A DNA stretch of 64,000 bases from Platynereis dumerilii (Eukaryota; Annelida; Polychaeta; Phyllodocida; Nereididae): assembly GCA_026936325.1 (NCBI GenBank), contig JAPTHN010000011.1, positions 30,978,501 through 31,042,500 of the forward strand, written 5' to 3'. The notes beneath the pieces were generated by a model that was given only the letters and a program-made list of their open reading frames with translations, was not told where the DNA came from and searched no databases. Below, in pieces: positions 1 through 24,656 of the stretch. Position 1 is the stretch's first letter. Each line of letters opens with the position of its first letter. A program made the position numbers and the translations under genes.

Positions 1-245
1 GGCCCCCCACATGTCAATCACAATTTTCCACTGGTTTAACAGATCACCTGTTCACATCAACATTTTTGGTAAAAAAATATCCACACTTTCGCTATGTTAC
101 CTCAAGAAGGGCCCCCACATTTTAATCATTCATTTTGCTAGGTTATGTCTCAGATCCGCATCATTCGCGTTAACTATAATAAGGAATTTATAAATATTAC
201 GCGTGATCTGCTTATGTGGGGGCCCCCTCAAATGTGGGGGCCCTG
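1..245. repeat. Edge-truncated palindromic repeat
   Basis: The first bases (GGCCCCCCACAT) and a block near 229-242 (ATGTGGGGGCCC) are inverted relative to each other. A second inverted pair lies at about 109-123 and 213-226. This arrangement is typical of a small inverted-repeat transposon whose left end may lie outside the window. No coding sequence is visible. The family cannot be assigned from this fragment. Confidence 0.4.
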
Positions 246-1082
246 TGCGGCCGCACACTCCGCACACTCCTAAATCGGGCACTGGGTCTGATGATCACTA
301 CACTTCTGCTGGATAATGGTTTCTGGTTTTTCATTTGGATATTTTCTGGTGGCCTAGCTGGTTAAGGCTCCCAATCACTGGTCGAGGTGGACGTTTTATG
401 AATGAATCATGGTACTTTAGACACATGCTCAAGATATGTGCCTGTGCTGACATTCAAAGCTACCTAGTATAGGGAGAATCGCCGGAAACTAAATATTCCT
501 CAGCATGTCAAATAAGCTTGTTTCAAAATACAAGGTTGACAGAAAAGCTGTTGATCTTGCAAAATTTGAACAATCTAAACGAATTCCCTTATAAAAATGT
601 AACGCTTTGGTTAGTTTTACCAGCAACAGTCGCTATAAATCTGGTGATATATATTTAGATTCTCCTCCTCTTCACTAAAGCCAATATTACATATTGACTT
701 TTCATGGCCAGCAGTCAATGTTTGTTCTGAACATCTGGCAGACATATAGCTCTTTGGAAGTATTTATAAAGCATTCAACTTCGTAACGGCCCCTGCAGAA
801 AAAGATTTTACAGTGTTTAACCGTAACACATACATGTGACAATGATCCCATATTAACAATGTATCTGAAAAACTGAAGGCAACTGACAAACCATGAAGCC
901 TAAGTGCCCCTGCCATGCAAATCAGAACATAGAGGCACAACCACTTACATTCACAGCTAGCTTTTTTTAATGCAGAAATTGGTTCTTTGACCTTCTTTGC
1001 ATACATTCTAGGCCTACTTCCAGACGGATAAAGCAAACAGAACTGGACAGAAAAGGAAGCAGAGTTTCCAGTAAAAAAGTCA
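246..1082. other. Intergenic sequence downstream of CXXC1
   Basis: No supported gene. Around 350-400 there is a tRNA-like stretch (GTGGCCTAGCTGGTTAAG) resembling the A-box half of a tRNA-derived SINE, but no B box follows, so it is at most a fragment. Short open frames here lack splice sites, homology or composition that would support coding. Confidence 0.4.
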
Positions 1083-1088
1083 TTTATT
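1083..1088 (-). terminator. CXXC1: CXXC1 polyadenylation signal
   Basis: A canonical AATAAA on the minus strand begins 49 nt beyond the CXXC1 stop codon (1137-1139). No other AATAAA is as close, so it is the likely cleavage signal, implying a very short 3'UTR. Confidence 0.6.
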
Positions 1089-1136
1089 TACACAGAAAAC
1101 AATATATACATAGCAGTAATGGACAAAGCAATGGTG

Positions 1137-4100
1137 CTATGAAGCAGCCTTTATTGATGTGATGGGCGTCAAGGGATCGTGATCCACTGTTTGATGCAGC
1201 ATCAGTCCAAGTACTCCAGCTCGACTGGCCATGGCTGTTCGGATGTTCCTTTCTTGTTCAAACAGATCATCTAGCTTCATCCACTGAAACATAAAAATAT
1301 AACTTGTAGGTAAAATAGTCTCCATAATATAACAATGCCAAGATGATCTCATCTAGTGGATCGCCTGATGTAGCAGCATATAAAAACTAATTAATTTTCT
1401 TTGAATGGAGGCTCTGTGGTTGGTCAAAGATGTTTTTCATGCCTCGAAACTGTGTCATGAAATATTCAAAAGTTTCAATTAATATATGTATTGCATAAAT
1501 TTAAGTTATAAATTCTATTACTACTAGAAGCCTCAATTATGCTCTTTATGATTAATATCGCTTACATTTATTCTTCCTCACGACCAACCATGACAATGAC
1601 TCACCTGTCGCAACCTTTCCATATCGATCTCCGCCCTCCTCAACTTCTCCCAACAGAAATGTTTGTTGCATCTTCTCTTTGGTGTTCTGCAAAATTCTCC
1701 CGTCTCCTTGAAGACATCTGTCACTAGAGGGCAGCCACACACCTCGTCTGCTGCCACCTGTAGAGTAAATGATAATGTAAAGAACAGAACTATTATCTAC
1801 AGACAAGGGCCAGTCTTTCAAGACAGTGGCCCCTCCCTCCCTCCATTGTCCCACAGGCAATGTTCACATGCTTTGCCCTTATTCTGTTATATTATACCAA
1901 GGTGTATTGCTCAAGCTCCCCCTATGGGAAAATGACAGTCGTCGTGTGCGGTCATATTTGCGGAAGTTACCATAAATAGTATTCTTGGGATATCCCATGG
2001 CCACCAGGCCTGTTTTGTGGTGGCTGGGAAACAGGCTATAGTATGCTCACCAAAGGGCAGACTGAGGTTCCAATTTAATCTAGAGATGGCTCTGTGGTCT
2101 CCTAAAATCTGATTGGCTGTCAAAGGGAATTCCCTTGTGATGTATGCTGATATGGGTGCACACATAGGTAAGATTGGCCAAACAAGGTTTAATGCGAGTC
2201 TAAATGCAGTGTAGTGGGTGAAAATCATCTCTAAGTGTAGCTGAGAGACTATTATCTCACAGAACCAACAAGAATGTTTTGAAAGGCTGCTCCTTGAGCA
2301 ATTTTAATAGATTTTCTATATTTTCACTCCACCAGGCGGCACTTGAGCCATACACCTTCCTCTCTATCTCTAGAACTGCTAAGCCATTGTGATCATTCCG
2401 CCTGTGATTGTCCAGGGAAAACTCATCTACTACTACTTTATCAGGCGATAGTGATCAGCATCACAGATTATTACCACTCGCAGCAAATATACAGCCATAT
2501 TAACATATCAAGGCCCATAAACTACATAATGGTGATTCCATTTTAGATCTTGTGGGCAGTAGAGTTATACGAGTTTGTTGGTGCTTTACGCCTCTGCAGC
2601 ACCTTAGAGGGCTATATTGAGGCAGGCGATCGCCGTATTTGTTTGTTTGTTTGTTTGAGTTTTACGCCTCTGCAGCACCTTAGTGGGCTATATCGAGGCA
2701 GGCGATCGCCGTATGAAGATGAGATGAGAAGACTGTGAGTCTGGCACATACCCTATTAATTCAGGGATGCCCAGGGTCTTTCAGTTGCCCCAGTGTAGAA
2801 TACTGGATACACCCCGCCTCCTCCATTTAATGTCCCATGGGCTCGGACCAAAGTGAGTTCCCGGTGTGAGATTTGAACCCACGCCCTCAAAGCCAATTGA
2901 CAAGCGCACTTACCAATTAGGCCACGGGGGAACTCCGGAGTTATACGAGATACGAGGGGGCGCCAGCATTAAACTTCAAAGCATTGCACACTTGCTCCCA
3001 AATTGGCAGCTTGTTGCTGGAGCAGGTCAAAAAGCAGGCCAATAAACTACATAATATTGATTAATAGATAATGCAAGACTGACTAATTAAATCCACACAC
3101 CTTAGGTTCCTTGGAATGCTCAGGACAGAGCACTTTGAGTCGCTTGCAGTACGTCTTCTGCTGTGAGTTGTAGTAATCACAGAACATGGAGTCTCCCTCT
3201 ATCTTGGTTTTGTAGATTGACCCGTAGGAAGTCTGAGACTCAAACTGGAAAATACAATATTAGAGTGAGAAATACTTTCAAAATATACTAATCTTGCAAC
3301 ATAACTTTATTTCCCTGGAAATTTTTTTATTAATACTGACCTTTGCAAAGCACTTCTCCATGTGCTTAAGGGCTCCTTTCTGGCTGATCTCATGGCCGCA
3401 TGTCACGCAGTATATTCTCAATTCTTCCTCAACATCCGATTCTTCATTCAGCTGAAACATAAACAAAACATTCTGTAGAAATTCCATGGTAAACTTTCAG
3501 GCTAAAAAATAGGAACGCCAAATACTGTCCATGGCTTCGCAGTTCCTAATATTTTTATCGCAGACTTTAAATTTGTGAAAGTATAGTGATTCATAATTTT
3601 TCAATTCAATGAATTTTAGACTGCAGGCTGCAGACTCCTTGAAAATTTAAGATACTCAGATGAGGCATCTCACTAATCTAAAAGTTCATAATTTGAAAGT
3701 TGAAGCTCTATCCAGTTGGTGATCCTCTCTAATCATAATATTTGATAAATTCCTTTCTAAATTCCGAATCACAATATATATATATATAATCTTTTATTGA
3801 CATTCTCATATCATCACAGATACATATGTCATCAAAAATAAAATAAAACACAATGCAAACAAGAGGACTACATCACTACATCTATTCTAAAAGCTAATTA
3901 ATTGTAATTTTACAGAGGCAAATTTACTTAAGTTGGTGTACAAAAAGTTTCGCACAATCATACTATTGTATATTCAGAAATCCATGGATTTCTTAATATT
4001 AAATCTTAAATCATCATATTTATAACTACTTAATAGGCTGGTCCCAGTCAAATTTCATTACTAATGTAATAATGTTATTCTAGCCAAAGTATTACGTTCT

Positions 4101-7100
4101 ATTAAGAACAACATTGAAATTAGTATAGAAAAACAACATCATTATCATTGAAATTAGTATAAAAAGCAACATCATTATCAAAACAACAAATTCTTTTCAG
4201 AGCTGTGTGCACAGACTCTGAGCATCATGCAAGTGTGTCCTTTGATTGGTAGTCCAAAAATTTTGGCATTCAACAGCAACATAACAATTGTCACAAATTG
4301 AGGGGTTTTGAAACTGTTCAGTTTGCCTTGACAATGGCTTCAGGCACGCACCAGCGGTAACCGCTCTATGTACGTGCTACTAAAAGTCCTGACAGATGCT
4401 GATAGGCATTTCATGTATACAAATTCATCATTTGAGTAAGACGCTGATCAGTTCAGCAAATAGGGAGGCTCTTTATCGCTAAAAGACTTTGACAGTTTAT
4501 TCATTTTGGTTTTTCTTTTATGTTACTTTTTATTCCATTATTTTGTTGAGGTAGGAGCCTAGGGCTTGTATCATTTCGGGTCTTTTATCTGACATAATTA
4601 ATTTGAACTTTTGGTTGCAATCAAGATTATTATAGTCAGGTATTAGTTTGATGACTTTTCTTAAGAGCTCTGTTCTTGGGACATTATTATAATTACATGT
4701 TAAAAGGCTGTGCACTTCATCTTCTACATCACCATTGTTACATTTGTCACATTTTCTCAATTCTATAGGAGTTTTAGGTATATTATGTCTACCCGTTTCA
4801 ACTTTTAGGTTATGGGAGCTTACTCTGAATCTGGCGATGTTGCTGTACGTTTTCTTTGAGAGATTTAGATTTAGGTAGGGTTCTAAGCAATAACTGGTCT
4901 TAAATAGTTTATATGTGCGTAACTTTGGAAATTTATCTGAGTCATTTATTGTACTGAGAATTTTAGTCTGTTCTTTAGTATACAGTTGGAATTTTACTTC
5001 CTTTATTAAAGAGTCAGGTTCAACTGATGCCCAATTTGTGATGTCAGCATCATTCATTACTTTTCCTATTTTGCTATACCAGTTTTCTTGACCGGCACTG
5101 TGAAGCTTTTCTTGGATAGATAGGCATTTGTTTAGAATATCATGACTTGGGATACTTCTCAATCTGGCCCAGTAGTTTACAGTTGCTAATTGCTGTCTTA
5201 ATCTTAGAGGGAATCTACCTGTCTCTGCATACACGGCAGGTGTTGGTGTTTGTCTTCTAACGCTAAGGATGTGCTTAAGGTAGCCAATCTGTATTTTCTC
5301 AATTTTAGTTGTTTCAGTTTTACTAGACCAAAACATGCTGTTATATTCTAGAATTGGAAGGACATAACTATCGAACATTTTGATACTCAAAGGCGGCGGT
5401 ATATGACCTAGTGGTTTCATGCGCCCATGTAGGGCAAATAAAGCCTTTTGCGCTTGGGTGGCAATGTAATCTGGCATTTGTTTAAGAATGTTTTTGTGAG
5501 CACTAATGGTGTGACCCAAGTATTTAAAATTGTCAACATTTTCGATGTTCTGTTTATTATAAACAAAATTATTTTTACTTTTGGTACTGATTTGCATTAC
5601 TTTAGTTTTGGCTGTATTTACAATTAAGTGCCATTTATATATGTAAACAGTTAAATCCATTCCCTGCGCAATAATTAATACCAAATAATGACAGCATTCT
5701 TTAATCTTTCTCAATCTGTCTGTCCATCCTACCTCACTGTCCTGGGTGACCTTGGAGCTCTTGGCCCTGTCAATTAGTGAGTCCAGTTCTTGTGTTCTCT
5801 GGTCGAGCTGGACGAGTCCTTGTCTTGCTAAGAGTTGTTCGCTCCTGATCGACTCCAACTTCACTTTGTTGTTCTCCTCCGCTACACACGAGCTGGAGTT
5901 CCATTGCTGGATGCGGTGGGGTAAGAACTCAAGGATCCTCCTGCAATTATGGGAGATAAAAGTAGAGATCTAAGGAGTGGTTCAGTTTCTAGTTAAACAG
6001 GTTGCAATCAGCAGTCACAACAAATTGAATTTGTAAAAATTATTTAATAATATGAAATATGCTTCATATCATTTAACCCATTCAAACTGAATTGACCACA
6101 TAGAGTCAAGCAATAGACAATTTTTCAACTAGATTGAGAAATTTCATGATAAATTGACATAATTTAGACCTGCATTTCAGCTCTGTTGTTGTGGATAAGC
6201 TCGTTATCAGATCAGGCAAAACATTGCCCTAAACCATGGCCAATTTTTGACGCTGAGAATGACTTACGTCGTTGCTAATTTGAGGCCACATTCATCGGAG
6301 CAGTACTTGGATCCTTCCCTCGAAGGTTCAATACAGGATGGGCCATAACATTGCCTTGGCACCTCCTCCTCCACTCTCTCATCTTCTGATTCAGACTCCG
6401 AGCCGTGGTGCTTCCTCTTCGTCCTTGCATTCGCTTTGCTCCTCTGAAGAGAAAGTAAATTAAGGTAAATAAATTTTTTACTTTTCAATGGCAGTATATA
6501 TATTAGTTGATTTAGTTCTCAAATGTGAGCCAAAATTGTTTCAAATTGGCATTTACAGGAGTGCATTCCGATCGATCAGTTCTTAAATTGGTATATCTTG
6601 TTACAAAAGAGAAATCTGTTTTAACCATAATTTCCCTTCATTAGAAAATGTGAAAACCTTAAAATTAACAGTTACAAATTCATAATTATAACTTATTTTC
6701 TCTCCAAGAATATCGAAGATGCACTCACAGATTTCTGCTTCTTCTTTTCAGGTTTTCGTTTCTCCTTTCTGCTTTTGGTCTTCTTCGTTTTTACTGGAGG
6801 AATATAATCAGCATCACTGTGACCACTCGACTTCCTTTCCCGCTTCTACAAATGAAAGAAGAGTCGTCAGCGAAATAGACCAACATAGCTACAACGGCTA
6901 GAGAAGGCAAGTCAGGTTATCTAATTTGAGTAAACAGTTAATGGCCAAAAGAGTAGTCAGTCTTACCTTTGGAATTGTGTAGACAAATTTGTTTTCATTT
7001 TCACTGTCAGCATTGAAATTGTCCGTCTCCATCCTGAAAATATAATAATTAATATTTAGTGAATAGTTGAGGCTGCCAACCAACCATTGCACAACATCAG

Positions 7101-10100
7101 AGCAAATCTCAAACCCATTATATCTGTAATGAAGCAATTTTAAAATCATGAATCAACTTACAATGACGGAATAGACGGTTCCTCTTCAAAGGACGACATA
7201 AGTTGAGATTTCTCTGGTTTCGTAGGTGCAGCAGCTCCTGTAGCCAAGCCCTGAAGGGCAAGACAAAAACAATTTTTATGAATCAGTTTGAGCCATCATG
7301 TTACCAGTAAAAAATCTCAAATATATCTACATCGAACAAGCATCATGACAGCACTGTCAGCAGAACTTACATAATTGAGACACTGCCTCAGACGACACTT
7401 CTGTCGAATTTTATTTGGACCTCCGAATTTCTTCATATCTCGACAGAAGTCACATGTCCCACAATCTTCCTGCTTATGACAGTTATGGCAGTCACCACAT
7501 CTCCGTGACGACTTCTTCTTGGTCTGTGAGAAAAATTTGGATTCACATTTGCAACTTTCTTGATTATTACTTGTAACTTGTCAGTAGGCTCAGGAAAACA
7601 CCAACAACATGAGAGGACGTGAGACTTTAGCAATCATTATACTCCCTAATTTGCAAGAAATTGCAAATACCAAGCAAACTCTTTCTGGAACCGACAGTCA
7701 CAGACTCAATACATAAAATACCTACATCTATATTTATCTCATTGGACCACAACGCTCATCAATTGTTACATAGAGGACTTATGTTGAAATTCATTATAGT
7801 TACTATCACATCTAAAAGCCTTAATCCAGCAGAACAAAGTCAATTTCAAAACTAAGGCCACACATAATTGATCTTTAGCTTCTCGGATTCGTCTCAAGGC
7901 CCTTTTTCTAGGGTCGGTCGGTAGGACAAAAAAAAAAAGGTGAAAAAAAAAAATTTTATAATGTCAAAAAAAAATTTTTATTTTTTTTTTCAATTTTTTT
8001 TTTCCATCGGCAGGAAATCTATTGTGTCGGCGGGTCCGCGAAGCTAAGAATCAATTATGTGTGGCCTAAATATGATTTGGTGATGCAAACCCCTCCACTA
8101 ATTCAACAAGCTTTAAATTTAATGGCCGAAATATTTGACCAACCTCCTCATCCTGCTTGGACATGATCTTCTTCTTCTTCTCCTGCTTTGGTTCGTAATA
8201 CGACTCCAGAGAGGGCATGGGCGGAGGGAGAGGGGGCGGCGGTTTCTCCTTCTTCTTCTTTCTCCAAACTGTTTTCAGCTCAGGGTTAGATTCTGCAATT
8301 TACAAATTAATAGAATGTTACATATGTTTCCCATGCGGGCATACAATTACATATCAGCCACCCCTCATTTTCTGCAAACATGTTTGCACTCTTGAAAGCT
8401 ATAGACTATAGAGGTAGATTATATTTAACAGTTTAACTTTAGATACTTGTTCCAAAACACTGCCTGAACCTTTCCAAATTTATTGATGTCGATCTGCTCC
8501 ACAGAATTATTTTCTCTGTGCTTGCTACCAGAGATTATTTTTTTGAAAATATATTTCAAAGCAGCAAAAGCTAAAGCAGCTCATCATACTATACTATTTA
8601 GTAAACACCATAATACTTCAATACACATCACAAGTTACAAGGAGTCCCTTTTGATGCTAAATTTTTATCAAAAGCACACAAGACAGAAACTTACGCTGAC
8701 ACTTCATGCAGAAGAATAATTTGATGTCATCAGCCTCCAGCTGGGTGATTCCAATGCAGTCGCCATGGTACCACTCTTCGCAGTTGTCACAACCACTGAA
8801 ATTGCGATAGTTCCAGATTTTTAAAAATACTTACTAATCATTAGTAATGGTAATGATTATTCACTAATATCTCTTTTCAAATGTTTTTTACTGCGTAGCC
8901 TAAAATGCATGTCATGTTACTTACATCATAAAAGAAGTACAATCGGTGGAACGGCAGATGCAGTAGACCTCTTGCTCGCCACCAGAGGCCGCTCCTGGAG
9001 ACCCCCCGGGTCGTATGGGTGACCCCGAAGGACGAGGAGACCCAGACGGTCGAGAAGGTCCAGATTTGGCACTGAACTTGCCCGGAGGAGGAGGTCCCAC
9101 AGAGTGGTCCATAGTCTTGATGAGTTGGTTCACCTTAGCCTGTCTCTCGGGCAACAGGAAGGAGATGCTTTTCTTCTCCCCTTCACTCTGTTAACAGATA
9201 ATTTTGGAATATGAAAGTAAAATATCGATAATTTACATGACTTACCAAGACATCTTTAAGTATACATGTACACAAGCTATGATGTCATTCATAAATAATT
9301 GAGCTAATTTACAAAATTTGTCATATCTTTTAACTGTCAACAGTATCACATGAAATATGAAAGAGCTGGCAATTTATCATAAAATTTAAATTTTACAACT
9401 AATCCCAATAACACCTTAGCCTCACAAGCAAACCATATCATGCACAAAGCAGCTCATTCCAATTAAAGTATGAAGCCGAAACAATTACAATTAAGTTCAG
9501 CCAAAATGCAAAGCAATTAGCAATTACAGTTCCCCGTTCCATTCCAGTTTTTGTCTAGAAATTCCATTTATCAGTGAGAATAAAAGCATAGACCGTTCTC
9601 AAATAGATGCTCTAATAATCACTAGATGGCAGCATCAGATTATTTCTTTGATACACACTGCAGTGGCTCTAATGTCCTTAACAAGCTTTATAAGTTTATC
9701 ACTGACACAAAAACTGCGACCTCTGATACTAATAGATTCCATGGCATCAAAAAATGAAGTTACCAAACTACATTTGTAAGATGCTCTGTACTCCTAAGTC
9801 TGCATCAGGACTGCAGAAGATGCTGCTCCTGCAGTTGCTGCTGCAGATATGTTGCCATGTCAACAGCACTGCAGAGCCACAAGACAGCAGCAACAGTTGC
9901 CATGGTTTCTGGCAAGGCCGAAGCAGCATCTAACTGCAGTCACTGCCAGTGGTGTAGAGTCACTGTTGACTACAACTACAATACCAACATTACCTACATG
10001 AATATAAGGATTGCCCGGTTCCATTGAATAACAATCAGATATTAACATATCACATGGAAACATAGCCTTGGCTGCCCTTGAGTCGATTAAAAGAGCTTAA

Positions 10101-12370
10101 AAGTAGTGTTACTTAAAGTAATGCAAAGTTAAGTAAATCAATAGCTTGTCGACTAGCTAGCTGGCAGTAAATGTACTAAATGTTGCTTTGTTTGATGCTT
10201 ATACCAACATTTCTTACAAAATCTTATGGTTTAAATGCATACAATACCAAGAATCATACCATCACTGTACTGACATCAGCTGACGATTATGCAAGTACCC
10301 AAATCAGAGGCAGGGGGACAAGTCCTTTACAGTGCACTTATATTTTCACAGAAAATATAAGCAATCACAAATAGGGAGTGAGTTATAAAATTAAAAAGAT
10401 AACAGTGGTAGTGCCAGCTGATGTCAGTGTATAAACAGTTAAATTAAACACGCATGTACTTGTCACCAAAACACTACTGAGGATGAAGTGAGTATGAACA
10501 GTCAAGGTTTTTTTTTTTGGATTTTGTTCGAAAACTGTAGTCAGGTGTGTGCGCAAAGAAACAGTGCAGTGCAAAGAGGGTCAGGAGTTGTCAAGAGTTG
10601 AGAAAGTTTGTGTGATTTTTTGGGAACAACTTCGTTTCAGATCCCCAAACCAAAAATTACCTTTCAGAATTTTACACTTGTTCCTGAAATAAGGTAGAAA
10701 ATAAAAGAAAATAAACAATACAATCAAACCAAAAATAATTTTTAGAAATTTCACCTTTTCATTCCAGAGTCTTTTTGGAACTTTCTGACACTGAAACTTC
10801 CATTATAATATCAAATGGGCTAAAAAGTCCATCGTAACTATTTGAACTTAAAATTTATACTTGAAACTTAGATAAAATAGATTTTAAAATACAGACAAGT
10901 TTTTCACAATTTGAAAAAAAAAATTATTATCGCAAAACAGTCAAAAAGTACATAGTGCTACTATCATAATATTACTGGAAAAATCCCAATTTTGACAGAG
11001 ATCTGTTCAGGAGACCAAGACAACCTGTTATAATGCACAATGTAGAGGATAGAAGATATGAAAACTCACAAATAGCTTGACTGATTTTTAAGGCCTCATG
11101 ACATGATACAAACCATACAAACCAATGAAAGTGTGTGCTTTGGTCAACTTGTCCTCAACTACCTTGATTTATCCCACCCTCACAAGCCAAAGTGTCCCTA
11201 CCTCATCCCTAAATTCTAGTCCCTGCCACTGTGCCAAGACAATCTGACATAGAATTTTCAGTATTCTGTATCAGGTTGCTGTATGCATTACTCAGAGATT
11301 AGTTTGCACCCTGCAAGTCACAATTCCCTTTTACTAGTTGTTTACCTTAACCCTCCCAAAATAGTCTCTTTCAAGTAGATTTTGGAAGTTGTCTGTTGGC
11401 CTATCTGTCGTCATTCAAAACTTCAAAAGGATATAGACTGAAGAGTGGGATGACTTAGATGGGATGTGGCATAACAAATATCTCATGGCCTCTTTAGTCC
11501 ATTTGAAGTTTGTTGAAATTATTATTTGGCTTGTGAAGACAGTATACGCTTATTATGTGGCTTGTTTGTCAGTGCATTCCATGCCCGCCCATGTCAAGAT
11601 GATCTGATCGCCATACTCACCACCAACTCAATACATACCCTCAAAACATATTTTCCGTAAGTAAAATTCTGGATTTCTGCCCATTACCACTGGCGGAGTG
11701 ACATTGGTACCATTGGTGCCCTTGGGCAGTGGCGTCCCTATGGGGGGGGGGGGCATGGACCTGTGCCCCCAGGAGCCCCCTCATATGAACTTCTTGACTT
11801 TGGCTAAACTATACATGTATACGTATAGTGAGTGCCCCAGGTGTCCCCCCGCCCGGGCCCCCCTAGTTACTTACGCCACTGCCTTTGAGTGTGAATGGCA
11901 ACAAGCTGTGAGGGTGAACCAGGTTGATTTCAATATACAATGCATTCTCAGAGACGGTGACGCTCCGAGGGCGCTTGAGGGGGAGGGGCTGGATCTACCG
12001 ATTGCAATCCACAGAGGCTCCAAGCGCTTGGTGGGTTGACAGTGTACACAAAAGTGCGTTTGGAGTCTTCATGTTGCATTCGCAATGAGATCAATGCCCG
12101 GGGATCAATGACACGCTGAAATGTGACAGTATGTGCCTTGAAAAGACAAAATACAGTAAGTTGTCATTCAGCATGTTCAGTCAGGTAATGTGAGTGATAG
12201 GCCTACTGCTGCATGCTGAACTGTCACCACTGGCACTGTCACTGCCAAATGAGTTTTGTTGACATATTGATTCTGCTTCATTTAGGACAAATTACTCAAT
12301 AAATCCAAGTCTGATAGGTACACTACTACTACCTAATTGTGCAGCAACAAAATCATTAACTTACCGACAT
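1137..12370 (-). CDS. CXXC1: CXXC-type zinc finger protein 1 (CFP1), complete
   Basis: Reads unmethylated CpG DNA and methylated H3K4 and recruits SET1-type H3K4 methyltransferase to promoters in the nucleus. Exons (minus strand): 12365-12370, 8925-9187, 8695-8795, 8144-8292, 7371-7523, 7162-7250, 6967-7033, 6729-6845, 6268-6443, 5733-5940, 3341-3451, 3101-3244, 1605-1757, 1137-1283. Phases close to 627 aa (human about 656). Visible domains: PHD finger at about residues 76-122 ([18 protein letters not shown]), proline-rich basic linker, CXXC finger at about 174-224 ([19 protein letters not shown], then [13 protein letters not shown]), basic region, then the conserved C-terminal cysteine-rich SET1-binding region ([42 protein letters not shown]). 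A Ser/Gly/Pro-rich segment precedes the PHD. The start exon codes only Met-Ser and is inferred from its perfect GTAAGT donor and phase; it lies in a divergent promoter with DNM1L. Confidence 0.93.
2574..2937 (-). mobile_element. tRNA-derived SINE with duplicated 3' module
   Basis: The minus strand shows a tRNA-like head with an A box (TGGCCTAATTGG) and B box (GGTTCAAATC) flanked by pairing GTTCCC/GGGAAC ends. A 3' module of about 54 bp containing GGCGATCGCC follows, then a CAAA-type tract, then a second copy of that module, then a short CAACAAA tail. The element is bounded by a 12-bp direct repeat GAGTTATACGAG at 2562-2573 and 2938-2949, a target-site duplication made by LINE machinery. It lies in a CXXC1 intron, on the gene's own strand. 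Confidence 0.8.
3790..5720 (-). mobile_element. 5'-truncated LINE in CXXC1 intron
   Basis: On the minus strand, about 390 codons (down to a stop at 4530) encode the C-terminal part of a non-LTR reverse transcriptase. Visible are the post-catalytic thumb signature ([16 protein letters not shown], then [10 protein letters not shown]), [18 protein letters not shown], and a C-terminal Cys-rich motif ([19 protein letters not shown]). The palm with the YxDD box is absent, so the copy is 5'-truncated, the usual LINE outcome. Untranslated sequence runs to about 3790, ending in AATAAAAG and a short TA repeat. The reading frame is open throughout, which suggests a young insertion. The clade (Jockey, CR1 or I-like) is not resolved here. 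Confidence 0.8.
7856..8066. mobile_element. PIF/Harbinger-like MITE
   Basis: A 211-bp element with terminal inverted repeats of about 30 bp starting GGCCACACATAATTGAT, and a 3-bp direct repeat TAA on both sides (7853-7855, 8067-8069). A TWA target duplication with GG-initial ends is characteristic of PIF/Harbinger. The centre is A/T homopolymer. It sits in a CXXC1 intron. Confidence 0.75.
9188..12364 (-). other. CXXC1: CXXC1 intron 1
   Basis: A 3.2-kb first intron separating the Met-Ser start exon from the PHD exon. It contains a CAG/CTG-rich, TGCTGC-iterated stretch at about 9790-9960 and a small CAGTGGCG-ended element at 11727-11881. No further coding exon is supported. Confidence 0.6.
11727..11881. 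mobile_element. CAGTGGCG-ended MITE (hAT-like)
   Basis: Ends are CAGTGGCGT and, inverted, CAGTGGCGTAAGTAACTAG, enclosing a G/C homopolymer-rich core. Flanks CCCTTGGG and CCTTTGAG are an imperfect 8-bp match, consistent with an aged hAT target duplication. The same ends recur at about 48650 and 63893. Confidence 0.55.
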
Positions 12371-12612
12371 GTTGAAGAGGGGTAAAGAACAATAATAACT
12401 GAGAAAAGTGTGATATTTGCCAAACCACTTCTCAACCTGGGGAAGCGTTTGCGGTCTACGTCACTGCTTTCTGCGTCCTGACCCCGGAAGCGAAAGTGGT
12501 TGGGTCAGAGGTCAGTTCACTGTGGGACTCCTTCGCCATTTTGAAAAGGACGGAGCCGGGAAAAGACCGAGGACATCAACTTTAGCGCTTGATTCCTCGT
12601 CCATTTTCCACA
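12371..12612. promoter_or_regulatory. Divergent CXXC1/DNM1L promoter
   Basis: Only 242 bp separate the two start codons, which diverge. The interval holds an ETS-type core CCGGAAG (12484-12490), a YY1-like CGCCATTTTG (12534-12543) and a second CCATTTTC just before the DNM1L ATG. It is richer in GC and CpG than its surroundings, and no TATA box is evident. ETS plus YY1 without TATA is common in bidirectional housekeeping promoters. Motif binding is inferred, not shown. Confidence 0.7.

Positions 12613-24656
<12,044 letters not shown>

Noticed and set aside
764-1036. 90-codon minus-strand frame downstream of CXXC1
   Set aside because: No splice sites, homology or conserved motif; lies beyond the CXXC1 polyadenylation signal.
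2856-2937. tRNA gene on the minus strand
   Set aside because: A and B boxes and end pairing are present, but the anticodon arm is poor and it forms the head of a SINE bounded by a target duplication.
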